Origin: UBA6215 sp964484255
Lineage (GTDB): Bacteria; Omnitrophota; Gorgyraeia; Pluralincolimonadales; Pluralincolimonadaceae
Assembly (NCBI GenBank): GCA_964484255.1
Contig: CAZAEH010000001.1
Location: forward strand, 1-64,000
Direction of reading: 5' to 3'
Length of the DNA stretch: 64,000 nt
Each line of letters begins with the position of its first letter. Position 1 is the first letter of the stretch. The translations under genes and the position numbers were made by a program. The notes beneath the pieces are model-generated. The model worked only from the letters and a program-made list of their open reading frames with translations. It had not been told where the DNA came from and did no database searches. Shown here piece after piece: positions 15,228-24,459 of the stretch.

Positions 15228-15238
15228 TTCAAAACCCC

Positions 15239-16204
15239 CTAAGTTATATTCAACCTCATGAAAGACAAAGCTATCTTGATGTTGGCATTCCTCCTGATCT
15301 CTTCTTGAGCCGAGGCGATCGAGGATATTATGGCCTCAAGTTTTTCCGCGCTGAACTTTGCGGAATCACGGGCTATATCGGCGGCTTTATCGAGGTTTAC
15401 AAGTAAACCCTGGTCCCTCGAAAGATTAAAAACCAACAGGTCCCTAAAATATACCGCCAGGGCATTCAAAGCCTCGTTCACCTTATCCCTGGGTTCCCCG
15501 TAAAGCCATGTATCTTCGTAACCGGCCTGCTTCGGGGAAAGAAAATCATCGATTATCCTGTTCCTATCCTCCAGGGCGCGGCCCTCAAGGACTTCTATGG
15601 CCTTTCCCAGCCTGCCTTCGGAAAACCTGGCGATACACAGGGCTTTCTTCTCATCAAGGCCGTAATGCTCCACCAATTCCTTCATTATAGAGCGTTCGCT
15701 CAACGGATGGAACAACACCTTTTGGCAGCGGGATATTATCGTAGGCTGCATCTTGAACAGGTTGGAAGCCAGCAGGATCATGACCGTATCCTTCGGGGGC
15801 TCTTCCAGCGTCTTGAGCAGAGAATTGGCCGATTCTTCGGTCATGCTGTCGGCCCCGGCGATTATAAAAACCTTTGTCCTTGCCTCATATGGCTTAAGGG
15901 ACATCGAGGCTTCCATCTTGCGAATAGAGTCTATGCCTATCCTTAAAGATTTTCCTTCCGGCAGTATGGTTGTGACATCGGGATGTATCCCGGAGGATAT
16001 CTTTTTGCATGATATACACTCCTCGCAAGGTGAGGCTTCCTTCTTTTCGCAATTGAGCGCTTTCGCGAATATACCGGCAAGGAGAGATTTTCCCACACCT
16101 TCAGGCCCTATAAAAAGATATGCGTGCGCCAGCCTGTTATCTTCTATGGCTTTTTTCAGGAGGTCCGCAGCCAGGTCCTGGCCTATAACCTTATTGAAGG
16201 ACAT
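15239..16204 (-). CDS. holB: DNA polymerase III delta-prime subunit
   Basis: Subunit of the clamp loader that places the sliding clamp on DNA. The 321-aa AAA+ protein has Walker A GPEGVGKS (33-40), a zinc module with Cys53, Cys61, Cys64 and Cys67 and a SRC sensor motif in IISRCQKV. It overlaps tmk by 14 bp. The partner delta subunit gene (holA) lies at 44961-45851 in the same window. Confidence 0.93.
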   Translation of the reverse strand: MSFNKVIGQDLAADLLKKAIEDNRLAHAYLFIGPEGVGKSLLAGIFAKALNCEKKEASPCEECISCKKISSGIHPDVTTILPEGKSLRIGIDSIRKMEASMSLKPYEARTKVFIIAGADSMTEESANSLLKTLEEPPKDTVMILLASNLFKMQPTIISRCQKVLFHPLSERSIMKELVEHYGLDEKKALCIARFSEGRLGKAIEVLEGRALEDRNRIIDDFLSPKQAGYEDTWLYGEPRDKVNEALNALAVYFRDLLVFNLSRDQGLLVNLDKAADIARDSAKFSAEKLEAIISSIASAQEEIRRNANIKIALSFMRLNIT

Positions 16205-16808
16205 TTAATACGGCCTTTCTCAGCTTTTCCTGCACCTCGCTAACGGAGAACGTAGTAGTAGATATGACCTTTATCCTCCGGGGCTCGGACTTAGCCAGCT
16301 TCAGGTAGCCCCTCCTTACCTTCTTATGGAATGAAAGGGATTTTTTCTCCATCCTGTCCCAAACACCGCCTCGCTTCAGGCCGACTGCGCTGTCTACATC
16401 AAGGAGTGCGGTCAAGTCGGGCTTAAGCCCCCCCGTTGCCAACTTTCGCATCGACTCTATAATCTTCAGGTCTATACCGGCGCCGTGGCCCTGGTAAGCC
16501 ACAGTGGCATCGTGAAACCTGTCGCAAATAACGGTATATCCTTTTTTAAGCGCAGGTTTTATGACTTCTTCTACTATCTGGGCCCTCGCAGCCATGAACA
16601 GGAACAGTTCGCAGGCATCGGACATGCTCTCGTGTTCCCTGTTAAGGAGTATCTTCCTTATCGCTTCGGAGATACGCGTGCCGCCTGGTTCGCGGGTATG
16701 CACGATCCGGTAACCTTCGCGACGAAGGTACGCGCAAAGAAGACGCGAATGCGTCGATTTACCCGAACCCTCGGGTCCCTCGATAGTGATGAATTTGCCC
16801 GACCACAT
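16191..16808 (-). CDS. tmk: Thymidylate kinase
   Basis: Phosphorylates dTMP to dTDP. The P-loop is GPEGSGKST at 11-19, the DRF motif (here DRFHDAT, Phe in place of the common Tyr) binds the nucleotide, and the acidic/basic LID follows. 205 aa, normal length. It begins the tmk-holB-ricT-metG-tatD block known from Bacillus (where small genes intervene). The thymidylate synthase of this organism is the flavin type ThyX encoded at 62185-62805. Confidence 0.95.
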   Translation of the reverse strand: MWSGKFITIEGPEGSGKSTHSRLLCAYLRREGYRIVHTREPGGTRISEAIRKILLNREHESMSDACELFLFMAARAQIVEEVIKPALKKGYTVICDRFHDATVAYQGHGAGIDLKIIESMRKLATGGLKPDLTALLDVDSAVGLKRGGVWDRMEKKSLSFHKKVRRGYLKLAKSEPRRIKVISTTTFSVSEVQEKLRKAVLNVLQ

Positions 16809-16811
16809 ATG

Positions 16812-17696
16812 TTATCCCTTTACGCCGGTAAGCTTGATGGACTCCACGAAGTACCGCTGTGTGAAGACAAATATTATGACGATAGGGAGCATCGCCATGA
16901 CCGAACCGGCCATAAGCAGGTGCCAGTCGGTAGAATACTGGGTCTTGAACGATTCCAACCCTATCGGCAGGGTCCTCATCTCCATGGTGTTTGTGACAAG
17001 CAGGGGCCACATGAAATTCCCCCAGTTGCCCATGAAGGTAAAAACGGTCAAGGTCGCCAGGGCAGGTTTCGAAAGAGGCAATATTATAGTCGTATAGATA
17101 CGGAAGAAACCGCATCCGTCTATCTTCGCGGCATCCTCAAGGTCTTTCGGCAGGGTCATGAAGAACTGCCTGAGCATGAATGTGCCGTAAGCCGTAAATA
17201 CCGCGGGTACTATAAGGGCCTTATAGGTATCGACCCACCCGAAAAGCCTCATGAGTACATAAACGGGTATCATAGTGACGGAACCGGGTATCATCATCGT
17301 GGCCAGGTAAGCAAAAAAGAGCTTGTCCCTGCCCTTGAACTCCAAACGCGAGAATGCGTAGGCCGCCAATGAGCTCGTGAAGACCTGGCCTATAGTAACC
17401 GCTACACCCACTATTATCGAGTTCAGGTAGAACCTGGCGAACGGGACAACCTCGAAAGCGCTCTTATAGTTCTCCCAGATGAACATCGTAGGGATGAACA
17501 TCTGTATCCAGTTCTTCGGCCTTATATAGATGGCTTCGAGCGTCTTGAGCGAAGTGGTGATCATCCATAAGAACGGCATGATCATGGAGAGGGCGCCTAT
17601 GGCAAGTATCACATAGGCGAACGTCTGCATCATCTTTTCTTTCTTTGCCGCTTCGCTTACCGGCCTAATGTCCCCGGAACGTCTGTATTTATCCAT
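16812..17696 (-). CDS. Carbohydrate ABC transporter permease, MalG/UgpE type
   Basis: An inner-membrane permease of 294 aa with six predicted helices. The cytoplasmic EAA loop, which docks to the ATPase, is DAAKIDGCGFFRIYTTIILP at about residue 200. It forms a pair with the gene at 17710-18648, from which it is separated by 13 bp. Neither a substrate-binding protein nor an ATPase gene is nearby, so the transporter must use subunits encoded elsewhere. The pair sits between cysS and tmk in the middle of housekeeping genes. Sugar specificity cannot be inferred. Confidence 0.92.
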   Translation of the reverse strand: MDKYRRSGDIRPVSEAAKKEKMMQTFAYVILAIGALSMIMPFLWMITTSLKTLEAIYIRPKNWIQMFIPTMFIWENYKSAFEVVPFARFYLNSIIVGVAVTIGQVFTSSLAAYAFSRLEFKGRDKLFFAYLATMMIPGSVTMIPVYVLMRLFGWVDTYKALIVPAVFTAYGTFMLRQFFMTLPKDLEDAAKIDGCGFFRIYTTIILPLSKPALATLTVFTFMGNWGNFMWPLLVTNTMEMRTLPIGLESFKTQYSTDWHLLMAGSVMAMLPIVIIFVFTQRYFVESIKLTGVKG

Positions 17697-17709
17697 CTAT
17701 ATCCTTCCT

Positions 17710-18648
17710 TTAATAATGAACGAGCTTCCCGCCATATCTCCAGTTGACAAGGGAAACGATGAAAATTATCACGAAAAGGAACCATGCTATAGCGGCTGCA
17801 TACCCGACGTTCTGCCAGGTATAGAGGTTATTGAATATGTAATACTCTATGGTGGTAGTAGCACCGCCCGGTCCCCCTGCGGTCATGATGTATGCCTGCA
17901 TGAAACCGCCCTGGAAACCGGTTATTATGCTCATGATGAATATGAAGAAAGTGGTCGGGCTTATCTGCGGCCATGTTATTGCCCAGAACTTCTGCCAGCC
18001 GTTGGCTCCGTCGATATCGGCGGCCTCATAAAGGTCCCTGGGTATGCCCTGGAGCGCGGCAAGGTATAGTATCATGTTCATGCCGCCTATCGCTATCCAG
18101 AAATTCATGAGCATGAGGGCCGGCTTTGCCCATCCGGGAGAATTCAGCCATAACGGTCCCTGCAGGTTGAATCCCAGCAACTTTCCTCCCCAGTAAATTA
18201 TATTGTTAAGCATGCCGTATTCGGGATTGAATATCCACAACCATAGGATGGCTACGGCCACACCGGGGCATATGGACGGGAGGAAAAATACCGTCCTGAA
18301 CATCGACTCTCCCCTGACCTTGCGGTTAAGGGCTATGGCGAGCCCGAGGGACGCCATCATGCAAAGGGGTATGGAGAACATGAGAAAAACGGTATTCCAT
18401 AGGTACTGCCAGAATTTAGGGTCATTGGCCACGATATGACCGGCCGCGGCATCCTTATGGAAACCTAATAATTGCGTGAAATTGTCCAGGCCCACGAACT
18501 TCGGTGCGCTTAGGATATCCCACTGGAAGAAACTAAGTATAAGGGATATGAAGACCGGCAGGAACGTAAATATCAGGAACCCTATAAGGTTAGGGGCCAA
18601 AAAACCGTAGGCTGCTATAGTCTCTTTGGTGTGGGCTTTTATCCGCAT
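17710..18648 (-). CDS. Carbohydrate ABC transporter permease, MalF/UgpA type
   Basis: A 312-aa membrane protein with six helices. Its EAA loop is YEAADIDGANGWQKFWAITW at about 205-225. It is typical of CUT1-family permeases for di- and oligosaccharides or glycerol-3-phosphate. The start codon follows the cysS stop directly (18648/18649), so translation is probably coupled to cysS although the functions differ. The MalG-type partner follows after 13 bp. Confidence 0.92.
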   Translation of the reverse strand: MRIKAHTKETIAAYGFLAPNLIGFLIFTFLPVFISLILSFFQWDILSAPKFVGLDNFTQLLGFHKDAAAGHIVANDPKFWQYLWNTVFLMFSIPLCMMASLGLAIALNRKVRGESMFRTVFFLPSICPGVAVAILWLWIFNPEYGMLNNIIYWGGKLLGFNLQGPLWLNSPGWAKPALMLMNFWIAIGGMNMILYLAALQGIPRDLYEAADIDGANGWQKFWAITWPQISPTTFFIFIMSIITGFQGGFMQAYIMTAGGPGGATTTIEYYIFNNLYTWQNVGYAAAIAWFLFVIIFIVSLVNWRYGGKLVHY

Positions 18649-20082
18649 TTATACTTTTCTTCTCCAGTAAGTCCCCTCTTTGTCGTCTTCGAGTATTATA
18701 CCCTTGAGCCCCAATTCCTGCCTTATCCTGTCTGACTCTGCAAAATCTTTCCTCTTCTTCGCCTCAATACGGGCATCGACGAGTTTCTGGACCTCTGTAT
18801 CCGAAAGCCCCGACGAAGAGGCCTTAAAACAAAGGCCCAAGACGCCGCCTAGCTCAAGTATGGCATCTTTGATGTATTTTAACATAGAAACGTCTTCATT
18901 TCTATCAACAATTTTGTTCGCGGCGCTTACAAGCTCATACATGGCCCCGAGAGCGGAAGGTGTATTGAAATCATCGTCCATCGCCTCTATGAACCTCGCC
19001 CTTGCCTCATCGGCCTCGGCGCTCTCGGTGGGCCGGATCCCTGCCGACCCGGAAAGCACCCTGTCTATCTTATCAAGCAACACGATGAACCTCTCATAAC
19101 CGCTCTTCGCCGAGTCCATCTTCTCCCACGTAAAATCTATAGGATGCGAATAATGGGCCCCGAGAAAAAATACCTTCAGAACATCCGGAGGATAGCGCTC
19201 CAGTACGCCTTTGATGGACACATAGTTTCCCAGGGATTTCGACATCTTTTCGCCGTTTATGGTAAGAAGTCCGTTATGTATCCAGAAATTCGCGAAGGGC
19301 TTTCCGGTAGAGCATTCCGACTGGGCAACCTCATTTTCGTGGTGAGGGAATATGAGGTCGCGCCCGCCGCCGTGGATATCGAAATTTTCCCCGAGATACT
19401 TTGTGGACATCGCCGAACATTCTATATGCCAGCCCGGGCGGCCCTTACCCCACGGCGAGTCCCATTCCGGCTCGTTCTGTTTCGCGGATTTCCAGAGTGC
19501 GAAATCCAACGAATCCCTCTTCTTTTCAAGTTTGCCGGGATGAGCATCTTCTAGCATCTGGTCCTTGTCCTGGTGGGAAAGCTTTCCGTATCCGGGAAAT
19601 TTCCTGACCTCAAAATATACATCTCCTCCGGACTCGTAAGCGTAACCTTTATCTACCAGGAGGCGGACCATGGCTATTATCTCTTTGATATGCTCGGTTG
19701 CCTTGGGTTCGATATCGGCGCGGGATATGCCAAGAGAATCCATATCCGAGTAAAAACCCTTCGTATATCTTTCTGCCACCTCCCTGGTCGCGGTGTTCAA
19801 GTCCTTTCCAAAAAGCGGCGAGGAGTTGTCAGATGTCTCCATCCTGGCCCTGTTTATTATCTTATCATCCACATCCGTTATATTCTTGACGAAGGTCACC
19901 TTGTAACCGCGGAATATCAGGTACCTCCTGATAAAATCGAATATGAACGCGCTGCGCGCATGTCCCAGGTGGCACTCATCATAGACGGTAACTCCGCATG
20001 CGTACATGCGGACCCGGCCGGACTCTATGGGTTTGAATTCTTCTTTCTTCCTGGTAAGGGTATTGTATATCGAGATCGGCAT
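18649..20082 (-). CDS. cysS: Cysteinyl-tRNA synthetase
   Basis: Class I synthetase for tRNA-Cys. HLGH (38-41) is the HIGH motif, Cys29 begins the zinc site that recognises cysteine, and KMSKSLGN is the KMSKS loop. The 477-aa length and C-terminal anticodon-binding part are normal. It follows cysE by 7 bp, as in Bacillus, which links cysteine synthesis to its use in translation. Confidence 0.96.
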   Translation of the reverse strand: MPISIYNTLTRKKEEFKPIESGRVRMYACGVTVYDECHLGHARSAFIFDFIRRYLIFRGYKVTFVKNITDVDDKIINRARMETSDNSSPLFGKDLNTATREVAERYTKGFYSDMDSLGISRADIEPKATEHIKEIIAMVRLLVDKGYAYESGGDVYFEVRKFPGYGKLSHQDKDQMLEDAHPGKLEKKRDSLDFALWKSAKQNEPEWDSPWGKGRPGWHIECSAMSTKYLGENFDIHGGGRDLIFPHHENEVAQSECSTGKPFANFWIHNGLLTINGEKMSKSLGNYVSIKGVLERYPPDVLKVFFLGAHYSHPIDFTWEKMDSAKSGYERFIVLLDKIDRVLSGSAGIRPTESAEADEARARFIEAMDDDFNTPSALGAMYELVSAANKIVDRNEDVSMLKYIKDAILELGGVLGLCFKASSSGLSDTEVQKLVDARIEAKKRKDFAESDRIRQELGLKGIILEDDKEGTYWRRKV

Positions 20083-20089
20083 TATGCGA

Positions 20090-20800
20090 TTACTTAAGGT
20101 TCTGGCGATGCTTCTTAAGCTCGCCCTCTATATGGTTTATCTCATCCTGCAGGCGGTCAAGGGATTGCGTCAACGGGTCGGGAAGGTTCGAATGATCGAG
20201 CCTTATCCCCGGGATATCCCTGCCTTCCTTCTTGACTATCCTCCCCGGTATACCGACTACGGTAGAATCCTCCGGGACATCCTTTATCACGACCGCATTC
20301 GCGCCTATCATTACGTCGTCGCCTACGGTTATATTGCCCAGGACCTTCGCGCCGGCGCCGATGACAACATCTTTTCCTATCGTAGGGTGTCTCTTCCCCT
20401 TCTCCTTACCGGTCCCTCCGAGGGTAACGCCCTGGTACAGGGTAACGTTATCCCCTATTACGGACGTCTCGCCTACGACCACTCCCATGCCGTGGTCTAT
20501 AAAAAGGCCTCTGCCTATAGTCGCTGCCGGATGTATCTCGATGCCGGTGGCAAACCTGGCAAATTGCGAAAGCATCCTCGGCAGGAGGGGTATACCTGCA
20601 GAATGCATGGCGTGGGCGATCCTGTAATATATTATCGCATGAAGACCGGAATATAACAATATCACCTCAAAGGTGTTCTTGGCCGCAGGATCGCGCTCGA
20701 ATATGGCCTGGATCTCCGACCTGAACACCGCCGAGATGACCAATATCTTTATAAGGGCTATTACCGCTATCGCGGCTATAACTATCAGTAATATATACAT
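20090..20800 (-). CDS. cysE: Serine O-acetyltransferase
   Basis: Makes O-acetylserine, the first step of cysteine synthesis. The 236-aa protein has the SAT helical region, then a left-handed beta-helix built of hexapeptide repeats, with the catalytic HPAATIG and DHGMGVVVGET segments (histidine and acid dyad). Unlike E. coli CysE it begins with a hydrophobic stretch (2-22), as in EpsC-like short forms, so it may be membrane-attached. It directly follows ispF and precedes cysS. Confidence 0.93.
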   Translation of the reverse strand: MYILLIVIAAIAVIALIKILVISAVFRSEIQAIFERDPAAKNTFEVILLYSGLHAIIYYRIAHAMHSAGIPLLPRMLSQFARFATGIEIHPAATIGRGLFIDHGMGVVVGETSVIGDNVTLYQGVTLGGTGKEKGKRHPTIGKDVVIGAGAKVLGNITVGDDVMIGANAVVIKDVPEDSTVVGIPGRIVKKEGRDIPGIRLDHSNLPDPLTQSLDRLQDEINHIEGELKKHRQNLK

Positions 20801-21277
20801 CTATTTGGTCTCCTCTACGGAAGCCACGGCATAAGCCGCTATGGCCTCCCCGCGCCCTATGGACCCCACACCTTCTTGCGTGGTAGCTTTTATATTGACG
20901 CGGCTTTCATCTATCGCAAGGACCGAAGCCATGGTCTTCCTCATCTTGGCCTTGAAAGGCAGTATCTTTGGTTCTTCCATTATAAGGGTTGAATCAATAT
21001 TTACTATCCTGAAACCGCCTTCCCGGGCAAGGGTAGATATCCTGTGGAGCAACTCAATACTGCTTATTCCCTTGAACTCCGGATCGTTGTTCGGGAAATG
21101 TATCCCTATATCTTCCTTGCCCATCGCGCCGAGTATCGCATCGCATACGGCATGCAGGAGGACGTCGGCGTCGGAATAACCATCGAGCCCTTTTATATAG
21201 GGGATCTCGACACCTCCAAGGAACAACTTCCTGCCCTCGACGAGCCTGTGTATATCATATCCCAGTCCGACCCTCAT
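20801..21277 (-). CDS. ispF: 2-C-methyl-D-erythritol 2,4-cyclodiphosphate synthase
   Basis: Fifth enzyme of the MEP isoprenoid pathway. The 158-aa protein has the metal ligands Asp8 and His10 (GYDIHRL) and the DGYSDADVLLHAVCDA segment with the third ligand His42. ispD precedes it and shares one base, so the two consecutive-pathway enzymes are coupled. Full length. Confidence 0.97.
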   Translation of the reverse strand: MRVGLGYDIHRLVEGRKLFLGGVEIPYIKGLDGYSDADVLLHAVCDAILGAMGKEDIGIHFPNNDPEFKGISSIELLHRISTLAREGGFRIVNIDSTLIMEEPKILPFKAKMRKTMASVLAIDESRVNIKATTQEGVGSIGRGEAIAAYAVASVEETK

Positions 21278-21972
21278 TATTTCACCCCCGCCAGCGCCTT
21301 GGCATGCTTAAGGTCTTCGGGAGTGGTTATCTTGATGTTGTCGGCGGACCCGTCAACAACCTTCACCTTGATACCTATCCTCTCTACGAGGACGGCATCG
21401 TCAGTCGCCTCCTCCACTTCACCCGCTACGGCAGTAAAAGCCCTGTCGTAAGCCCTTAACAATATATCTTTGCGGAACGCCTGGGGGGTCTGCACCTCTA
21501 CAAGCGTCGACCTGTCAAGAGTCGCGGCTACAAAATTGCCTTTCTCCACCTGCTTGATCGTGGGCTTTACCGGAAGGGCCGTTATGGCCGCCCCGAACGT
21601 ATCAGCTGCATCTATGACCGAATTTATCATCTTGTTATCCACGAACGGCCTGCATCCGTCATGGACTATTACGAAATCCGCATCCTCGCTTAAGGCATCC
21701 AGGCCGTTCTTGACCGAGTCCATGCGGCGCTTCCCGCCGGCAACGATATCCTTTATCTTTCCGAACTTCCCTTTCTTTACGAGAAGGCGCGCTTTGGGCA
21801 TATCGGACTGGTGGACGACGATTACCACCTCGCCGATGGCATTCGATGCTTCAAGTGCCTTAAGCGTATGGGCCAATATAGGATCTTTACCCAAAGCGAC
21901 AAAAGCCTTATGCGTCTTTGCTTTCATCCGCTCGCCTTTACCAGCGGCGGCAACTATTGCGGCCACCTTCAT
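21277..21972 (-). CDS. ispD: 2-C-methyl-D-erythritol 4-phosphate cytidylyltransferase
   Basis: MEP-pathway enzyme that attaches CMP. Residues 8-20 (AAAGKGERMKAKT) form the CTP-binding loop, HDGCRPFV is the metal/substrate segment and VQTPQAFR is the family signature. 231 aa, normal. The yacL-like gene lies 10 bp upstream and ispF overlaps downstream; the yacL-ispD-ispF order is that of Bacillus. Confidence 0.96.
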   Translation of the reverse strand: MKVAAIVAAAGKGERMKAKTHKAFVALGKDPILAHTLKALEASNAIGEVVIVVHQSDMPKARLLVKKGKFGKIKDIVAGGKRRMDSVKNGLDALSEDADFVIVHDGCRPFVDNKMINSVIDAADTFGAAITALPVKPTIKQVEKGNFVAATLDRSTLVEVQTPQAFRKDILLRAYDRAFTAVAGEVEEATDDAVLVERIGIKVKVVDGSADNIKITTPEDLKHAKALAGVK

Positions 21973-21982
21973 CTCTTCTCTC

Positions 21983-22972
21983 CTATCGCTGTGAATCGAG
22001 TTTAGCGAATATCATCTTCCCGGCGGCTGTCTGCAGGACAGACGTAACCGTTACTTTGACAGTATGTCCTATGGCGGGTCTGGCATTATCTATGACCACC
22101 ATGGTCCCGTCGTCAAGATACGCCACCGCCTGGTTATACTCCTTGCCTTCCTTTACTACCTTGACCTCGAGCAATTCGCCCGGTATTACGACAGGCTTCA
22201 AGGCATTGGCGAGCTCGTTTATGTTCAGCACGTTTATGCCCTGTAGCTCGGCTATCTTGTTCAGGTTATAATCGTTGGTAAACACCTTCGCGTTAAGCAG
22301 TTTGGCCAGTTTTATGAGCTTTGCGTCCACGTCCTTGATATCCGGGAAATCGTCCTCGTGTATCTTGACTTCCACATGGCCGGATTTGCGCACCTTGTTG
22401 AGCATATCAAGGCCTCGCCTTCCGCGGTTCCTTTTTATCGGATCGGCGGAATCGGCTATCTGTTGCAGTTCCCGAAGGACGAAGCGCGGCACTATTAATT
22501 TGCCTTCCAAGAATTTCGTGCGGCAAATGTCTGCGATCCTGCCGTCTATGATAACCGACGTATCAAGGAGCGTTATTTCCTCGCGCTGGTCCTCCCTCTT
22601 TAGTTTTACATAAGGGATTATGATATTGAATTCGTCCTTGCCCCTGACCGCCGCCACCATTCCGACATAAGCAAATATCAGGATGATAGGGCCGTTAAAG
22701 ATCTCGTCGACCTTCATGAGCCTGAACACCTCTATCACTATCCACCCGAAGAGCATCCCGAAGATTATCCCGAATACTGCCGCGGACAAGCCTTTTATCG
22801 ACAGTCTTTTCGAGGACAGTTCAAGCGCCACTATTATCAGGCCGGCCAATACACCAAATCCGGCACCCATATATATAGAGGAAATTATATCCGGCCTGAT
22901 TATCTTGCCTATCTGGGATCCCATGAACCCGCACAACAAAACAAAAAAGGATCTGACTATCGTAAACGTCAT
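21983..22972 (-). CDS. PIN and TRAM domain membrane protein (YacL-like)
   Basis: A 329-aa protein with four N-terminal membrane helices (to about residue 107), a PIN nuclease domain starting LLDTSVIIDGR with acidic residues Asp137 and Asp143, and a C-terminal TRAM RNA-binding domain (about 265-325). The domain order matches Bacillus YacL and mycobacterial homologues, thought to be RNases; the substrate is not established. The gene overlaps mlaD upstream by 4 bases and precedes ispD, the same genomic position as yacL in Bacillus. Confidence 0.92.
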   Translation of the reverse strand: MTFTIVRSFFVLLCGFMGSQIGKIIRPDIISSIYMGAGFGVLAGLIIVALELSSKRLSIKGLSAAVFGIIFGMLFGWIVIEVFRLMKVDEIFNGPIILIFAYVGMVAAVRGKDEFNIIIPYVKLKREDQREEITLLDTSVIIDGRIADICRTKFLEGKLIVPRFVLRELQQIADSADPIKRNRGRRGLDMLNKVRKSGHVEVKIHEDDFPDIKDVDAKLIKLAKLLNAKVFTNDYNLNKIAELQGINVLNINELANALKPVVIPGELLEVKVVKEGKEYNQAVAYLDDGTMVVIDNARPAIGHTVKVTVTSVLQTAAGKMIFAKLDSQR

Positions 22973-23685
22973 TTCTTCTCTCCCCTCGGCTTCTGAAGAA
23001 GTTTCCAGGGATGCGCCTTAAGGTCCTTTACAAAAGCATCGAGCTCGTTATATAGCCCGTCGTCCATGAAAAGTTTCCCAACGGTCCCTTCCCCCGATTT
23101 TACCTTATCCATTACAACATTTGCGGAAGACATGAACTTCTGAAGGTCCAGCATTGTCGACTTGAAAGCAGCCTGGGTATCCGGATCGCCTACAAGCTTA
23201 TTGAAGTTCTTTATTGTATCTCCCAAGCCGTTGGCTATCTCGTACCCCTTCTCGGTAAGCTTTTCCATCGGGACAGACTCGCGGCCGGCCAGCATGTCCC
23301 CGGGCTTCAAGACCGGGCTGCCGGGCGTACCGGGGAGTATCTCGACATACTTCTCCCCTATAAGGCCGAGGGTATTTATGAATGCCTCTGCATCCTTCTC
23401 GACTTTCGCCTTCTTGTCAAGCCAGGCATAGATATCGACTACCGTCTTGTTCGCCTTGTCATCATAGGCTATCTGGATATCCTTGACCTCCCCCAGTTGG
23501 ACACCGGCAAGCCTGACCGGAGCGGCAATCTCTATCCCATTGGCAAAATCGAAACGCAGCCTTATGGTATACCTCTGCTGGGAATATTTCAACTCCTTTA
23601 GGGAAAATACCATGGACATAAGGATGGCGATACCGATCGCCACAAATATCCCTACCTTAAATTCCAGGTCCATCCTTCTTTTCAT
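22969..23685 (-). CDS. mlaD: MlaD-family MCE-domain protein of a phospholipid ABC transporter
   Basis: A 238-aa protein with one N-terminal membrane helix (11-29) and a single MCE domain (about 38-115: RLRFDFANGIEIAAPVRLAG onward), then a helical tail to about 230. MCE proteins form hexameric rings in the periplasm through which lipids pass between the membranes. The tail is longer than in E. coli MlaD (183 aa) and could extend the channel. It is last in the mlaE-mlaF-mlaD order. Confidence 0.93.
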   Translation of the reverse strand: MKRRMDLEFKVGIFVAIGIAILMSMVFSLKELKYSQQRYTIRLRFDFANGIEIAAPVRLAGVQLGEVKDIQIAYDDKANKTVVDIYAWLDKKAKVEKDAEAFINTLGLIGEKYVEILPGTPGSPVLKPGDMLAGRESVPMEKLTEKGYEIANGLGDTIKNFNKLVGDPDTQAAFKSTMLDLQKFMSSANVVMDKVKSGEGTVGKLFMDDGLYNELDAFVKDLKAHPWKLLQKPRGEKK

Positions 23686-23707
23686 GCCGGCCTCCCGCTA
23701 TATTGAA

Positions 23708-24457
23708 TTATGAGTCCTCGGTTATGGGGCCTGTAGCGGCCCCGGTTATGAATTGTTTTACCAATGGATTGGAAGTATGTTTTATCTCTTCCGGTGTCCC
23801 TATTTCAACTATTTTGCCTTTATATAACATCGCTATCCTGTCGGCTATCTTGTAAGCCGAGGTCATGTCATGCGTGACGGCAATGGCCGTGGTCTTAAGT
23901 TTAGACTGCAGGTCTTTTATGAGGTCATTGACCGCATCCGCCATTATCGGGTCCACGCCGGTCGTCGGTTCGTCATAAAGTATTATCTTGGGATCCATGC
24001 ATATCGCCCTGGCCAGTCCGACGCGTTTTCTCATGCCTCCGGAAAGCTCCGAAGGCCTGAGGTTCTCTATACCCTTGAGGCCCACTAGCTCCAGGCACTC
24101 TGCTACCCTCTTATCTATGGTAGCGTCATCCATCTTTGTATGTTCGATCAGGCTGAAAGCAACGTTATCCCGGACGTTCAGGGAATCGAACAGCGCCGCA
24201 CCCTGGAAGAGCATCCCGAACTTAAGCCTGAGGTCGTTTAGCTCCTTCCCTCCCAACCTGGTGACGTCCTGCCCGTCTATTATGACCTGACCCGAATCCG
24301 GTTTCATCAGGCCGATAATATGCTTGAGCATTACGCTCTTGCCCGTACCGGAGCGGCCGATTATCACGATAGTTTCGCCGTCCCTGATGGTAAGGTTCAC
24401 GTTATCAAGCACAACGTGGTCGTCAAAAGCCTTGCAAAGGTTTATAAGTTCTATCAT
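23708..24457 (-). CDS. mlaF: MlaF-family ATPase of the lipid transporter
   Basis: ABC ATPase of 249 aa that powers the MlaE permease. Walker A is GRSGTGKSVML (34-44), the signature is LSGGMRKRVGLARAI, Walker B is ILYDEPTTGVDP and the switch histidine is in AVTHDM. The SGGMRKR variant is typical for the MlaF/TGD3 group. Two bases separate it from mlaE; 22 bp separate it from mlaD. MlaB (STAS) is not present. Confidence 0.95.
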   Translation of the reverse strand: MIELINLCKAFDDHVVLDNVNLTIRDGETIVIIGRSGTGKSVMLKHIIGLMKPDSGQVIIDGQDVTRLGGKELNDLRLKFGMLFQGAALFDSLNVRDNVAFSLIEHTKMDDATIDKRVAECLELVGLKGIENLRPSELSGGMRKRVGLARAICMDPKIILYDEPTTGVDPIMADAVNDLIKDLQSKLKTTAIAVTHDMTSAYKIADRIAMLYKGKIVEIGTPEEIKHTSNPLVKQFITGAATGPITEDS

Positions 24458-24459
24458 CC

